From positions 1-64,000 of the forward strand of contig NZ_CATYWO010000005.1 in NCBI RefSeq assembly GCF_958405655.1: a DNA stretch of 64,000 nucleotides. The letters run 5' to 3'. Shown here in pieces: positions 33,839-43,075 of this stretch. How positions within the stretch are numbered: position 1 is the first letter of the stretch; each line of letters starts with the position of its first letter. The notes below the pieces were generated by a model. That model saw only the letters and a list, made by a program, of their open reading frames with translations. It was not told where the DNA came from and made no database searches. Origin of the DNA: Ralstonia condita (lineage in GTDB: Bacteria > Pseudomonadota > Gammaproteobacteria > Burkholderiales > Burkholderiaceae). The position numbers were made by a program, and so were the translations under genes.

Positions 33839-35758
33839 ATGTCCGATCCCGATTTCTCGTTTTCCAGCGCCTTCGGCTCGCGACGCGTGTTCTGGTGGCT
33901 GGTAGCGGCCGGGCTCGTAGCGCTGATGGCGGTGGTGTGCGCGACGACCTTCGTGCTGACGTGGAATCGCGGGCTGGCACAGGCGCAGCAGGCCGCGGGC
34001 GGGCGGGTCGACCGCTATGCCGCCAACCTCAAGAGCACGCTCGACCGCTACGAATACCTGCCGGCGCTCGTTGCCCTGCATCCGTTCATCCACGATCTGC
34101 TGGCCAACCCCACGCCTGCCAACGTCGACCGCGCCAACCGCTACCTGCGCGAGGTGAATGACCGCGCGCATGCCACCGCCACCTACGTGATCGCCCCGAG
34201 CGGGCGGGCGTTGGCTGCGTCCAACTACAACCAGCCTGACAGCTTTGTCGGTGCCGTGTACCTGTTCCGGCCGTACTTCCAACAGGCTGCCGCCGGACAC
34301 GTCGGGCGCTTCTACGGTATCGGCATCACGCGCGAAGAGCCTGGCTATTACATCTCGCAGCCGGTCATGCAGAATGGGCGCGTGATCGGAGTGGCGGTCG
34401 TCAAGCTCAACCTTGAATGGTTCGGCCGCGCGAGCCAGGACGCGTCTGAACCCGTCATGGTGGCCGACGAGAATGGCGTAATCTTCCTATCGTCCGTCCC
34501 GGCGTGGCAGTACCGGACCGTAGAGCCGCTCACGCCAAGGCTGCAGGCCCAGCTCGAGGCCACACGTCAGTACTATCGCAAGCAGATCACGCCCCTGCCG
34601 CTGCAGCCGGAGGCGCCCGCCTTTCTGAGATTGACGGGTCGTCTGCCCGAGGGCGCGGAGCTGATACGCATCGGCGCGCGTGCAAATGCCACGCGCTATC
34701 TGCAGGTCTCGCGCGATCTGGCGGAGCCCGACTGGACGCTGATGTATCTCACCCCTGTCGATCCGGTAATGGGCGCCGCGCGCAGTGCCACTGTGGCGGC
34801 CGCGTTTGCCTTCGCGTTTGCCTGCCTGCTGCTGTTCTACTGGCGCCAACGCCGCCTGCGCATGATGGAAATGGTGCGCAGCCGCCGCCTGCTGGAGGCG
34901 GCCTACGACCAGCTGGAGCGCCGGGTGGAGGACCGCACGGCCGACCTGATGGCGACCAACGAGCAGCTTCAGCACGAAATCGTCGACCGCACGCGCGCTG
35001 AGGCCGAACTGCGCGCCACGCAGGACGAACTCGTACAGGCCAGCAAGCTGGCTGCGCTGGGCCAGATGGCTGCCGGTATCACACACGAGCTCAATCAGCC
35101 ACTGGCCGCGCTGCGGACGTTTTCCGATAACACGCGCATCCTGCTGGATCGCGGCCAGCTCGGCGCGGCCACCGACAATCTGCAGGCCATTGCCGACCTG
35201 ACCGAGCGGATGGGCAAGATCACCGCGCAGCTCAAGCTGTTCGCGGGCCGCTCCCGCCGCAAGCTGGTCGACGTGCAGGTGCGCGTGGCGCTCGATCACA
35301 CGCTGGCACTGCTTCGGCCACGCCTGGGCGACGTGCGGCTGGAGTTGCGCTGGCGCATTCCCGAGGCAGACGCCATCGTTCGTGCGGACGAACTGAAGCT
35401 GGAGCAGGTGCTGATCAACCTGATCGGCAACGCACTGGACGCGATCCATTCCCATGACGGCGGACGCCCTGGCCGTATCGACATCAATATCGGTCCAGCC
35501 GAAGGCGCGCCGTCGCAATTGAGCATTGCCGTGCGCGACAACGGCCCGGGCATTCCGCCTGACGCCATGCCGCACCTGTTCGAGCCGTTCTTCACCACCA
35601 AGGAGATCGGCCAGGGCCTGGGGCTGGGGCTGGCGATTTCCACGAGCATCGCGCGTGATTTTGGCGGCTCGCTCTCGGCCGCCAACCTGCGGGACGGCGG
35701 GGCGCAGTTCACACTGACACTGGTACGCGCCGAGGTCACCTCGGCGGCGTGCTCCTGA
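33839..35758 (+). CDS. dctB: C4-dicarboxylate sensor histidine kinase
   Basis: Membrane-bound sensor kinase (about 639 aa) that detects external C4-dicarboxylates and phosphorylates DctD. From the chosen ATG: membrane helix about 16-38, periplasmic double-PDC/PAS-like sensor to about 320, second helix, coiled-coil linker, then the H-box HELNQPLAAL, N-box NLIGNALDAI, and G-boxes DNGPGIP and GLGLGLAIS. The start is uncertain: the frame is open to 33662, with GTG 33758 and ATG 33776 as alternatives, and none has a clear ribosome site. The order dctA-dctB-dctD supports the assignment. Confidence 0.88.
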   Translation: MSDPDFSFSSAFGSRRVFWWLVAAGLVALMAVVCATTFVLTWNRGLAQAQQAAGGRVDRYAANLKSTLDRYEYLPALVALHPFIHDLLANPTPANVDRANRYLREVNDRAHATATYVIAPSGRALAASNYNQPDSFVGAVYLFRPYFQQAAAGHVGRFYGIGITREEPGYYISQPVMQNGRVIGVAVVKLNLEWFGRASQDASEPVMVADENGVIFLSSVPAWQYRTVEPLTPRLQAQLEATRQYYRKQITPLPLQPEAPAFLRLTGRLPEGAELIRIGARANATRYLQVSRDLAEPDWTLMYLTPVDPVMGAARSATVAAAFAFAFACLLLFYWRQRRLRMMEMVRSRRLLEAAYDQLERRVEDRTADLMATNEQLQHEIVDRTRAEAELRATQDELVQASKLAALGQMAAGITHELNQPLAALRTFSDNTRILLDRGQLGAATDNLQAIADLTERMGKITAQLKLFAGRSRRKLVDVQVRVALDHTLALLRPRLGDVRLELRWRIPEADAIVRADELKLEQVLINLIGNALDAIHSHDGGRPGRIDINIGPAEGAPSQLSIAVRDNGPGIPPDAMPHLFEPFFTTKEIGQGLGLGLAISTSIARDFGGSLSAANLRDGGAQFTLTLVRAEVTSAACS

Positions 35759-35781
35759 TTCTCCTAACGCATAGACGATCC

Positions 35782-37098
35782 ATGTCCGAAGGCTTGAACG
35801 TTCTCTTTATCGAAGACGACCCGCCCGTGCGCCAAGCCACTGCACAGAGCCTCGAGCTGGCTGGCTTCAACGTGCTGGCGTTCGGCTCCGCGGAAGAGGC
35901 CATCGGCAAGATCGACGCCAATTTCCCCGGCGTGGTGGTGAGCGATCTGCGTTTGCCGGGCGCGAGCGGCCTCGATGTCCTTGCGCATTGCCAGTCGTTC
36001 GGCACTGGCATCCCCGTGGTGCTCGTCACCGGCCACGGCGACATCACCATGGCCGTACAGGCGATGCGCGATGGCGCCTTCGACTTTATCGAGAAGCCGT
36101 TTCCCGCCGAGCGCCTGACCGAAACGGTGCGCCGTGCTGTCGAGCGCCGTGCGTTGGAACTGGAGAACCGCGCGCTGCGCCGTGAGCTCGCCGGGCCCGC
36201 GGCCGGCACGCGCATCATCGGCCGCTCGCCGGCGATGGCGGCAGTCCGCGCGCTGATCGAAAATGTGGCCGCCACCGATGCGCCCGTGCTCATCAACGGC
36301 GAGACGGGCACCGGCAAGGAACTCGTCGCGCGAAGCTTGCACATGCTGTCCCCCCGGCATGACAAGCCCTTTATCGCGCTCAACTGTGGCGCGGTGCCGG
36401 AGCAGATTTTCGAGTCCGAGATGTTTGGCCACGAGGCCGGCGCGTTCACAGGGGCGGGCAAGCGGCGCATCGGCAAGCTGGAGCATGCATCGGGCGGAAC
36501 GCTGTTCCTTGACGAGATCGAAAGCATGCCGATCGCGCTGCAAGTCAAGCTGCTGCGCGTGCTGCAGGAGGGCGTGCTGGAGCGCCTGGGTTCGAATGTC
36601 TCCGTGCGCATCGATGTGCGCATCGTTGCAGCAGCCAAGGGCGACATGGAGGCGCTGATCGATGCGGGGGGCTTCCGGCGCGATCTGTATTACCGCCTGA
36701 ACGTTGTCATCATCGACCTGCCGCCCCTGCGCGAGCGCCGCGAAGACATCATTCCGCTGTTCGAGCACTTCCTGCTGGAAGCTGCCGTGCGCTACCAGCG
36801 TCCGCTGCCCATGCTGGCCGAGCGCCAGCGTCATGAGTTGATGCAATCGAGTTGGCCAGGCAATGTGCGCGAGTTGCGCAATGCAGCCGATCGCCTCGTG
36901 CTCGGGGTCGGCCGGATGCCTGTCATGCCCGATGTGTCTGAAGATGGCATGCCGCTCAAGGAGCGCGTCGAACGCTACGAACGCACGGTGATTGCCGAAA
37001 CGCTCGCGCGCACGGGGGGCTCCGTGCACCAGGCGGCGGACATCCTGCAAGTCGGCCGGGCAACGCTGTACGACAAGATCAAGCGCTACGGGCTCTGA
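35782..37098 (+). CDS. dctD: C4-dicarboxylate response regulator, sigma-54 activator
   Basis: NtrC-family response regulator, 438 aa. Receiver domain (about 1-120) with the phospho-acceptor Asp in VVSDLRLPG; AAA+ domain with Walker A GETGTGKE, the sigma-54 contact loop GAFTGA and Walker B GGTLFLDEIE; C-terminal Fis-type HTH ending in GRATLYDKIKRYGL. It would activate dctA from the sigma-54 promoter at 32222. Start ATG 35782 is preferred over an upstream in-frame ATG. Confidence 0.93.
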   Translation: MSEGLNVLFIEDDPPVRQATAQSLELAGFNVLAFGSAEEAIGKIDANFPGVVVSDLRLPGASGLDVLAHCQSFGTGIPVVLVTGHGDITMAVQAMRDGAFDFIEKPFPAERLTETVRRAVERRALELENRALRRELAGPAAGTRIIGRSPAMAAVRALIENVAATDAPVLINGETGTGKELVARSLHMLSPRHDKPFIALNCGAVPEQIFESEMFGHEAGAFTGAGKRRIGKLEHASGGTLFLDEIESMPIALQVKLLRVLQEGVLERLGSNVSVRIDVRIVAAAKGDMEALIDAGGFRRDLYYRLNVVIIDLPPLRERREDIIPLFEHFLLEAAVRYQRPLPMLAERQRHELMQSSWPGNVRELRNAADRLVLGVGRMPVMPDVSEDGMPLKERVERYERTVIAETLARTGGSVHQAADILQVGRATLYDKIKRYGL

Positions 37099-37118
37099 TG
37101 CCTCGCACGCGCAAGACG

Positions 37119-37149
37119 CAAAAACGCCCGGACGTGCCGGGCGTTTTGT
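37119..37149. terminator. Bidirectional terminator
   Basis: Perfect stem AAAACGCCCGG/CCGGGCGTTTT with loop ACGTG, between dctD and the convergent thioredoxin-like gene. Confidence 0.9.
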
Positions 37150-37170
37150 CTGGGTTGGCTGACAGACCGT

Positions 37171-37725
37171 TCAGGCCTGCTTGCCCAGCGTCTGCTGCAG
37201 CAGCGTATCGAACGACGCCCATTCGGGCTCGCCGACGTAGCGCTTGAGAATGCGCCCGTCGCGGTCGACCAGGAAGGTGGTGGGCGTAAGTTGAACGTCA
37301 CCGAATGCCTTGGCGGCGGACCCATCGGCGTCCATCGCCACCTTGAAGGGCAACTGACGCGTCTGGCTGAAGTTCATCACATACATCGGCGCGTCGTAGC
37401 TCATTGCCACGGCCACGTACTCCAGACCCGCCCCCTTGTACTTGTTGTAGGTCTGGACCATGTTGGGCATTTCCTTGACGCACGTGGCGCAGCTCGTCGC
37501 CCAGAAATTGACCAGGTAGACCTTGCCTTTCAGATCCTGCGTGGAAAGCTTATGGCCATCGAGCAGCGTAAAGGTGGCGGTCGGCACATGCTGCGTCGGC
37601 GAAAACGCGCGCCAGCCAAACCAGCCCGCCGCGGCCAGCGCCAGCAGGATGACGGGCAACAGCCAACGGCGGCTGCCGGACGCGGCGGGCGCGGCAGCGG
37701 AAGAGGGCGTCAGGGTCGAGGCCAT
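37171..37725 (-). CDS. Membrane-anchored TlpA/ResA-like thioredoxin
   Basis: A 184-aa thiol-disulfide oxidoreductase with an N-terminal membrane anchor (about residues 20-42) and a periplasmic thioredoxin domain. The active site is WATSCATC, followed by a cis-Pro region TPTTFLVDRDG. Family members reduce disulfides in apocytochromes or other envelope proteins. ATG 37725 is preferred; the upstream frame to 37989 is shadow. Confidence 0.9.
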   Translation of the reverse strand: MASTLTPSSAAAPAASGSRRWLLPVILLALAAAGWFGWRAFSPTQHVPTATFTLLDGHKLSTQDLKGKVYLVNFWATSCATCVKEMPNMVQTYNKYKGAGLEYVAVAMSYDAPMYVMNFSQTRQLPFKVAMDADGSAAKAFGDVQLTPTTFLVDRDGRILKRYVGEPEWASFDTLLQQTLGKQA

Positions 37726-37832
37726 ATCGGCAACGGTTCCGGAAACAAAAAATAGAGTTGTATTGTAGGCCCGCCAAGGCGAGTTCGCCGACCGACTGCG
37801 ACATTCTGTCGACTGCGACGCTGAAATCACTT

Positions 37833-38342
37833 TCAAGCGGCGAGCGCCGCCTGGTACAGGGCCAGATCGGCGGTAGAGAAACAGCAGAACAGGATCTCGT
37901 CGAACCCGGCGCCGTGTTCGCGCACGGTGCGCAGCGCAATCGGCGTGGCCAGCTGTGGCGGAAAGCCATAAACGCCCGTGCTGAAGCACGGAAAGGCCAC
38001 CGACCGAACGTCGTGCTGCCGAGCAAGCCGCAGGCTATTGCGGTAGCAGGCGGCCAGCAGCACCGCTTCCTCCTGCCCGCCGCCACGCCAGATCGGCCCC
38101 ACGGTATGGATGACGTAGCGCGCCGGCAGGCGAAAGCCGGGCGTGAGTTTGGCTTCACCGGTGCGGCAGCCATGGAGTGCGCGGCAGGCTTCGAGCAGTT
38201 CAGGCCCGGCGGCACGGTGAATGGCGCCGTCCACCCCGTCGCCGCCAAGCAGCGAACTGTTGGCTGCGTTGACGATGGCATCGCAGTCGAGCGTGGTGAT
38301 GTCGGCGCGCAGTGCGCGAAGGGAGGCGGTCGGGGGCGGCAT
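37833..38342 (-). CDS. Macro-domain protein, probable O-acetyl-ADP-ribose deacetylase
   Basis: A 169-aa single macro domain of the MacroD/YmdB type, which binds ADP-ribose and removes O-acetyl or mono-ADP-ribose groups. Diagnostic stretches are DAIVNAANSSLLGGDGVDGAIHRAAG (in parts: DAIVNAANSSLLGG and GVDGAIHRAAG), VIHTVGP and FPCFSTGVYGFP. ATG 38342 has a GGAG upstream. No toxin or sirtuin partner is adjacent. Confidence 0.9.
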   Translation of the reverse strand: MPPPTASLRALRADITTLDCDAIVNAANSSLLGGDGVDGAIHRAAGPELLEACRALHGCRTGEAKLTPGFRLPARYVIHTVGPIWRGGGQEEAVLLAACYRNSLRLARQHDVRSVAFPCFSTGVYGFPPQLATPIALRTVREHGAGFDEILFCCFSTADLALYQAALAA

Positions 38343-38432
38343 GGAGCGCTCCTTCAATGAGGCGGCGGCTTCTGTCCGATAATAGCCGCTCGGCGAATGG
38401 GCAGAATGGCGCAACAAGACACGGGAGGCGGC

Positions 38433-39002
38433 GTGCAAGTCAGGAGAACGGCGGGTTGGTGGAGGGGCTTGGGCGCTGTGATGTGTGCGCTGCTGCTGGC
38501 CTGCTCGCCGAAGTACGACTGGCGCACGGTGCAGTCGAACGACGGTGCCTACATCGTCGACTACCCGGCCAAGCCCACGGCCGAGGCCAGGCCCGTCAAC
38601 ATCCATGGCCAGCGGCTGCCGATGACGCTGCAGGCAGCGAATATCGACGGCACGCTGTTCGCCGTCGGGGTGGTCGAACTGCCCGCCGATGACCCCGCTT
38701 GGCGGCAGCAGGCCGTGGATGCGCTGCGGATGGGGCTGTCGGCCAATCTGAAAGGCAGCGTGGCCGTGCGCGACATCGCCGTGAAGACCGCCGCGCAGCC
38801 GCCGTTGTCCCTGCCAGCGGTTGAGCTGATCGTGCAGGGGGCGGGCGGTGACGATCCCGCCCAGCGCCGTCTCACCGCACGCGTGGTGGCGACCGGCAGG
38901 CGCGCCTATGAGGCCATCGTGCTCGAATCGGGCGATGCCGCGCGCGATGGGCGCCAGCAGGAGCAGGTTGACCAGTTCCTCACCAGCTTTCACCCGTACT
39001 AG
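38433..39002 (+). CDS. Lipoprotein of unknown function
   Basis: A predicted lipoprotein of about 189 aa. GTG 38433 follows a GGGAGG and gives a well-proportioned signal peptide (RR, then LGAVMCALLLAC as lipobox end) with Ser at +2; an ATG at 38397 is an alternative start. The mature part begins SPKYDWRTV and has a DYPAKPTAEAR segment, a pattern I associate with uncharacterised beta-proteobacterial lipoproteins. No domain is recognised. Confidence 0.75.
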   Translation: MQVRRTAGWWRGLGAVMCALLLACSPKYDWRTVQSNDGAYIVDYPAKPTAEARPVNIHGQRLPMTLQAANIDGTLFAVGVVELPADDPAWRQQAVDALRMGLSANLKGSVAVRDIAVKTAAQPPLSLPAVELIVQGAGGDDPAQRRLTARVVATGRRAYEAIVLESGDAARDGRQQEQVDQFLTSFHPY

Positions 39003-39077
39003 CGGCAAGCGCGCCTGCGGCTGTCGGTGCACAATCGACGCCTTCCGGTTTTCGTCAACACATCACGGGGAACCATC

Positions 39078-39716
39078 ATGACGTTGCAGGTCTGGTTGGC
39101 CTTCTTTCTGGCCGCCTGGGTGATCGCCATTTCGCCGGGGTCGGGCGCAATCCTTTGCATGAGCCACGGGCTCACCCATGGGGTGCGCCGCACTTCGGTC
39201 ACGATCGCCGGGCTGGAGCTTGGCATCGTCGTGATCCTGTTCATCGCGGGCGCGGGGCTGGGCGCGCTGCTGGTGGCCTCGGAGCATGCCTTTACGGCGA
39301 TCAAGATCGTTGGGGCGCTCTACCTGATCTACCTTGGCATCGTCCAATGGCGTACGCCGATCCGGATCGGCAAGCCGGCGGAAGGTGCACCTGCAGCGGT
39401 CTCTGGCGGCGGAGCCCGCCGCCGCTTTCTCATCGGCCTGCTGACCAATCTGACCAACCCAAAGGGCATCCTGTTCATGGTGGCAGTGCTGCCGCAGTTC
39501 ATTGATCCGGCCAAGCCGCTGTTGATGCAACTTGGCATCCTGGCCCTGACGATGGTATTCGTCGACCTGATCGTCATGCACGGTTATGCCCTGCTCGCCT
39601 CGCGCGCGCAGCGCATGTTCCGTAACCCGCGCGCGCTGCGCTGGCAGAGCCGGTTCTTTGGCGGCATGTTGATGAGCATTGGCGCCGCGCTGTTCTTTGT
39701 GAAGCGCCACGCATAA
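39078..39716 (+). CDS. LysE/RhtB-family amino acid exporter
   Basis: A 212-aa inner-membrane exporter with about six helices. The family's N-terminal SPGSGAILCMSHGLTHGVR signature, the second-helix IAGLELG and the middle NLTNPKGILFMVAVLPQF are all present. The exported amino acid cannot be told from sequence. Confidence 0.88.
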   Translation: MTLQVWLAFFLAAWVIAISPGSGAILCMSHGLTHGVRRTSVTIAGLELGIVVILFIAGAGLGALLVASEHAFTAIKIVGALYLIYLGIVQWRTPIRIGKPAEGAPAAVSGGGARRRFLIGLLTNLTNPKGILFMVAVLPQFIDPAKPLLMQLGILALTMVFVDLIVMHGYALLASRAQRMFRNPRALRWQSRFFGGMLMSIGAALFFVKRHA

Positions 39717-39873
39717 GGTCGTGGCGTCGACCGGCGGGTCAATCTGCGCCGGTCACTGCGCATCGCATGACTGATTCGGTCTTGGCAGCGCGCGGGCAAC
39801 GCTCTTCTGCGGGCGATGCTGCCGGCAGGTTGGATCGTGGTGCGGCCCGGTTTTCCGCGGTGCCTCGCCGTCC

Positions 39874-41406
39874 TTAATCCGCCTTGACCCCACGCCGGTA
39901 CTGAATGGCTTCGCCGACGTGTGCCGCGTCGACCGGGTCATCGCCTGCCAGGTCGGCGATCGTGCGAGCGAGCTTGAGCACACGCGCATAGGCGCGGGCT
40001 GACCACGAGAAGCGTGTCATGGCATGGCGCAGCAAGCCGTCGGCGGCATCGGTGCGGGCGCAATACCGGTCGATCTCGTGGCCGGTCAGCAGCGCATTGC
40101 GTTTGCCTTGCCGCGCGAGTTGTCGGTCATGGGCCGCGGCCACCCGCTCTGCGACGTTGCGGCTCGGTTCGCCGGGTGGCCCGTCGAGCAATTCTTCTTG
40201 CGAGGGCGTCGGCACCTCGATCTGGACGTCGATGCGGTCGAGCAGCGGCCCGGAGATGCGAGCCTGATAGCGCTCCACCTGGTCGGGCGTGCAGCGGCAA
40301 GCGCGCAGCGGGTGTCCGCGATAGCCGCATGGGCACGGATTCATCGCTGCGATCAGCTGGAAGCTGGCAGGGAAGTCGGTCTGGTGGGCCGCGCGCGAAA
40401 TCGTGATATGCCCTGTCTCCAGGGGTTCGCGCAGGACTTCGAGCACGCGGCGTTCAAATTCGGGCAGCTCGTCGAGGAAGAGAACGCCCTGATGTGCCAG
40501 CGAGATCTCGCCTGGCCGGGGCGTGTTGCCACCCCCGACCATCGCCACGGCCGAGGCCGTGTGGTGCGGCGCGCGGAAGGGTCGCACCTTCCAGCGTCGC
40601 GCGTCGAAGCCACGCGTGGTCAGGCTTGTGACGGCGGCAGCGGAGAGCGCTTCGTCGTCGCTCATGTCGGGCAGCAGGCCAGGAAAGCGTTGTGCGAGCA
40701 TCGACTTGCCGGTGCCCGGCGGGCCGATCATCAGCATCGAGTGGCCGCCAGCAGCCGCCACCTCGAGGGCGCGGCGGGCTTGCGGCTGGCCCCGCACATC
40801 GGCCAGGTCCGGATAGCGGATATCGGTGGCGACCGCGGCGGGCAGCGCGGGTGCGAGCTTGCGGTCCGGTGCGCTGAGGTGGTCGCACACTTGGATGAGG
40901 CTGCGCGCGGGTAGCACCTTGGTGCCGCTGACGAGCGCAGCTTCAGCGGCGTTCTCGGCGGGCAGCACGAATGCCCGGCCAAGGGGCGCTTCGCCATCAG
41001 CCGGGGCGGGGTGGCGCGACAGCGCATACGCCATCGCCAGGGCGCCGCGAATCGGGCGTAAATCCCCGGACAGCGACAACTCGCCGGCAAACTCGTGTGC
41101 GTCCAGATGCGTGTGGGGAATCTGGCGGCTCGCCGCCAGGATGCCCAGCGCAATGGCCAGGTCGAAGCGGCCCGATTCCTTGGGGAGGTCGGCCGGCGCA
41201 AGGTTGACGGTGATGCGCCGCGCCGGAAACTCAAACCGGCTGTTCTGGATGGCCGCGCGGACGCGGTCCTTGCTTTCTTTGACTTCGGTGTCCGGCAGGC
41301 CAACGATGGTGAATGACGGCAGCCCGTTCGCCAGGTGCACCTCTACCGACACGGCGGGTGCATCGATACCCGACAGCGCACGAGAACGCAGGACCGCGAG
41401 GCTCAT
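39874..41406 (-). CDS. comM: ComM/YifB-family Mg-chelatase-like AAA+ helicase
   Basis: A 510-aa protein with an N-terminal Lon-protease-like ChlI domain (about 1-160), an AAA+ core with Walker A GPPGTGKS, RAPHHT, Walker B VLFLDELPEF and the cysteine cluster NPCPCGYRGHP with RACRC, and a C-terminal Mg-chelatase lid. ComM is a branch-migrating hexameric helicase that integrates DNA during natural transformation. Ralstonia species are naturally competent, and comF is also in this window. Confidence 0.92.
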   Translation of the reverse strand: MSLAVLRSRALSGIDAPAVSVEVHLANGLPSFTIVGLPDTEVKESKDRVRAAIQNSRFEFPARRITVNLAPADLPKESGRFDLAIALGILAASRQIPHTHLDAHEFAGELSLSGDLRPIRGALAMAYALSRHPAPADGEAPLGRAFVLPAENAAEAALVSGTKVLPARSLIQVCDHLSAPDRKLAPALPAAVATDIRYPDLADVRGQPQARRALEVAAAGGHSMLMIGPPGTGKSMLAQRFPGLLPDMSDDEALSAAAVTSLTTRGFDARRWKVRPFRAPHHTASAVAMVGGGNTPRPGEISLAHQGVLFLDELPEFERRVLEVLREPLETGHITISRAAHQTDFPASFQLIAAMNPCPCGYRGHPLRACRCTPDQVERYQARISGPLLDRIDVQIEVPTPSQEELLDGPPGEPSRNVAERVAAAHDRQLARQGKRNALLTGHEIDRYCARTDAADGLLRHAMTRFSWSARAYARVLKLARTIADLAGDDPVDAAHVGEAIQYRRGVKAD

Positions 41407-41558
41407 CGCGCGGCCCTCTGGCCAAGACCGCGAGCGAGTCGGAGGGGGGGATATCGATGCATGGCGTGCCGGTCCTCAACGGTAGGAGAGCCCCCACTGT
41501 GCCAGCCGCGCGGCATCGTCACGCGCTTGCGCATCCAAATTTAACGATCGGGGCGAGG

Positions 41559-41588
41559 AAAAAGAAGACCGGAGCGCTGGGCTCCGGT
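41559..41588 (-). terminator. Rho-independent terminator (minus strand)
   Basis: Minus-strand stem ACCGGAGC/GCTCCGGT with a five-base loop and CTTCTTTTT tail, downstream of the DUF1269-like gene. Confidence 0.85.
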
Positions 41589-41623
41589 TTCGCTGTCAGG
41601 GGTGTGATGGATCGCGTCGTCAA

Positions 41624-42136
41624 TCAGGGGAACGCGGGCATCGCTGAATCCTCGCCGCTGAAGCGGCCTTCCGGATGCGTGTTCTGCAGCAGCGCGCGTA
41701 TTTCCGACATGCGCGAGCGCGGCACGTCCACCATCAGCAGGATCTGCCCTTCCTCGACTGCCCGCTTGAAGGGTTTGAGGCGGCTGTTTGGCACCGAACT
41801 GCCGATCATGCTGGAGGCCCACGCACCGAACAGCGCGCCCACCAGGGTTGTGATGCCCACCATGCCCCATTGCGGGCCGTCGCCGATGATCGGGAACAGT
41901 GCGGCGACCACACCCGCCAGCACCCCCGCCCCGCCGCCGATCACCAACCCGTTCTGTGTCGCGTGAACGATGTCGGAGGTCTGCAGCAGGTTGGCCTCAT
42001 GCAGGCCGGTGAGGTCGGCGCCCTGTCGGGCGACGAAGTGGATGTGGCGCTCGGTGACGCGCGCCAGCAGCAGGTCGTTCATCACGCGCCGGGCGCTGGC
42101 CACGTCTGGCAATAGAAAGTAGAGGCGATGCTGCAT
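41624..42136 (-). CDS. DUF1269-like glycine-zipper membrane protein
   Basis: A 170-aa protein: a short N-terminal ferredoxin-like part (HRLYFLLPDVASARRVMNDL), a central Gly/Ala-rich membrane hairpin (GLVIGGGAGVLAGVVAALFP, then GALFGAWASSMIG), and a C-terminal soluble tail. ATG 42136 is chosen; the open frame upstream to 42814 merely shadows ubiK. Function unknown. Confidence 0.75.
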   Translation of the reverse strand: MQHRLYFLLPDVASARRVMNDLLLARVTERHIHFVARQGADLTGLHEANLLQTSDIVHATQNGLVIGGGAGVLAGVVAALFPIIGDGPQWGMVGITTLVGALFGAWASSMIGSSVPNSRLKPFKRAVEEGQILLMVDVPRSRMSEIRALLQNTHPEGRFSGEDSAMPAFP

Positions 42137-42285
42137 GATCTCGCTCCTCAAGCGTGTGTCTTGAGGACGTTCTAGATCAGTTCGCCACCCGCAACAAGGC
42201 GGTTCTCCTGTGCGCCGCAGCAGGGGTGCGGCTGCGGGCACAGCGGCAGGGCAGATGCGTGCCCGGTGCAACACCGGGCAACTGA

Positions 42286-42543
42286 TTATTGCTCGTCCGG
42301 AGCAGCGGACTTCAGCTGCGCTTCCAGCGTTGCCACGCGCGTCTCCAGCTCTTCCAGGCGCGCGCGGGTGCGGGCAAGGACCTGCGACTGCACGTCGAAT
42401 TCTTCGCGGGTGACGAGATCCAGCTTCGAAAATCCCTGAGTCATCATGGCGCGGACGTTCTTCTCGATGTCCGCAGCCGGCGAATTGCGCAGCGCCTCCG
42501 TGACGCGGTTCTGGAAGTCGGAAAAGAGATCGGTGGGTTTCAT
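42286..42543 (-). CDS. ubiK: Ubiquinone biosynthesis accessory factor
   Basis: An 85-aa BMFP/YqiC-type protein: an amphipathic N-terminal helix (DLFSDFQNRVTEAL) and a C-terminal coiled coil (ARTRARLEELETRVATLEAQL) that trimerises. It helps ubiquinone synthesis in aerobic conditions. Length matches the family. Confidence 0.88.
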   Translation of the reverse strand: MKPTDLFSDFQNRVTEALRNSPAADIEKNVRAMMTQGFSKLDLVTREEFDVQSQVLARTRARLEELETRVATLEAQLKSAAPDEQ

Positions 42544-43075
42544 GATGGGCTCCGTGGGTCGTGCTGTTTGCGCCAAGCCGGTGCATGCACTGACTCTGTG
42601 CGCGGAATGTGCTGTGCCGTGGTGCGGGGCAGTGCGCGGGACGCGCGTTTTCCGTGCCGCAGACGTGGATGGTACCGGCAGAGCGCTCAAAACGGCACAA
42701 ATCGTGGCAATTCGCGCTGCGATGCGGCAAAACGCCTGTTTTCCAAACGGGGACAGAATGCACGCTGAACCCTCTGTCCGTCGGCCATCGCGTGCCGCAC
42801 GGAACTGAAATCACTCTATCACATGGTTTCTATCGGGGCAGGGTCGGCACGTGCCGGGCATCTGTGGATCGGCCTGCAGCAACCCGTGGCGGGCCGCATG
42901 GGCCACGCTGGTCGATCCGTCCCCAATTTCATTCCCCTGTCATGGCGAGGGCGTGTCGACGCGCCGGTCCATGGGTGCCGCCAACGCGGGCGTTTTGACA
43001 TGGCATGACAGTTGCAGAACACGAGCGACTTTTTTTCCACGCTCTGTTGCGACTTTCTAAAGGGGGAGAGCCGTT
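42544..43075. other. Divergent control region of ubiK and the nitrogen operon
   Basis: About 530 bases. It holds the sigma-54 promoter at 43001-43016 and, much farther upstream at 42587-42601, a GCAC-N7-GTGC dyad of the NtrC type. The dyad is about 400 bases from the promoter, far for an enhancer but not impossible. No gene is supported. Confidence 0.6.
43001..43016 (+). promoter_or_regulatory. Sigma-54 promoter of torF-glnK-amtB
   Basis: TGGCAT-GACAG-TTGCA with GG (43002-43003) and GC (43014-43015) exactly 10 bases apart, a near-consensus -24/-12 promoter. The predicted start is near 43027. It fits NtrC control of ammonium assimilation genes. Confidence 0.8.

Noticed and set aside
41443..41449. 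Run of seven G near the comM start as a phase-variable tract
   Set aside because: It lies upstream of comM outside any coding frame and no promoter is placed across it.
42261..42279. Perfect GCCCGGTG/CACCGGGC hairpin after ubiK
   Set aside because: No T-run on either strand, so it is not called as a terminator.
42136..42814. N-terminal extension of the DUF1269-like frame
   Set aside because: It runs through ubiK in another frame and has no domain; ATG 42136 gives the normal family length.
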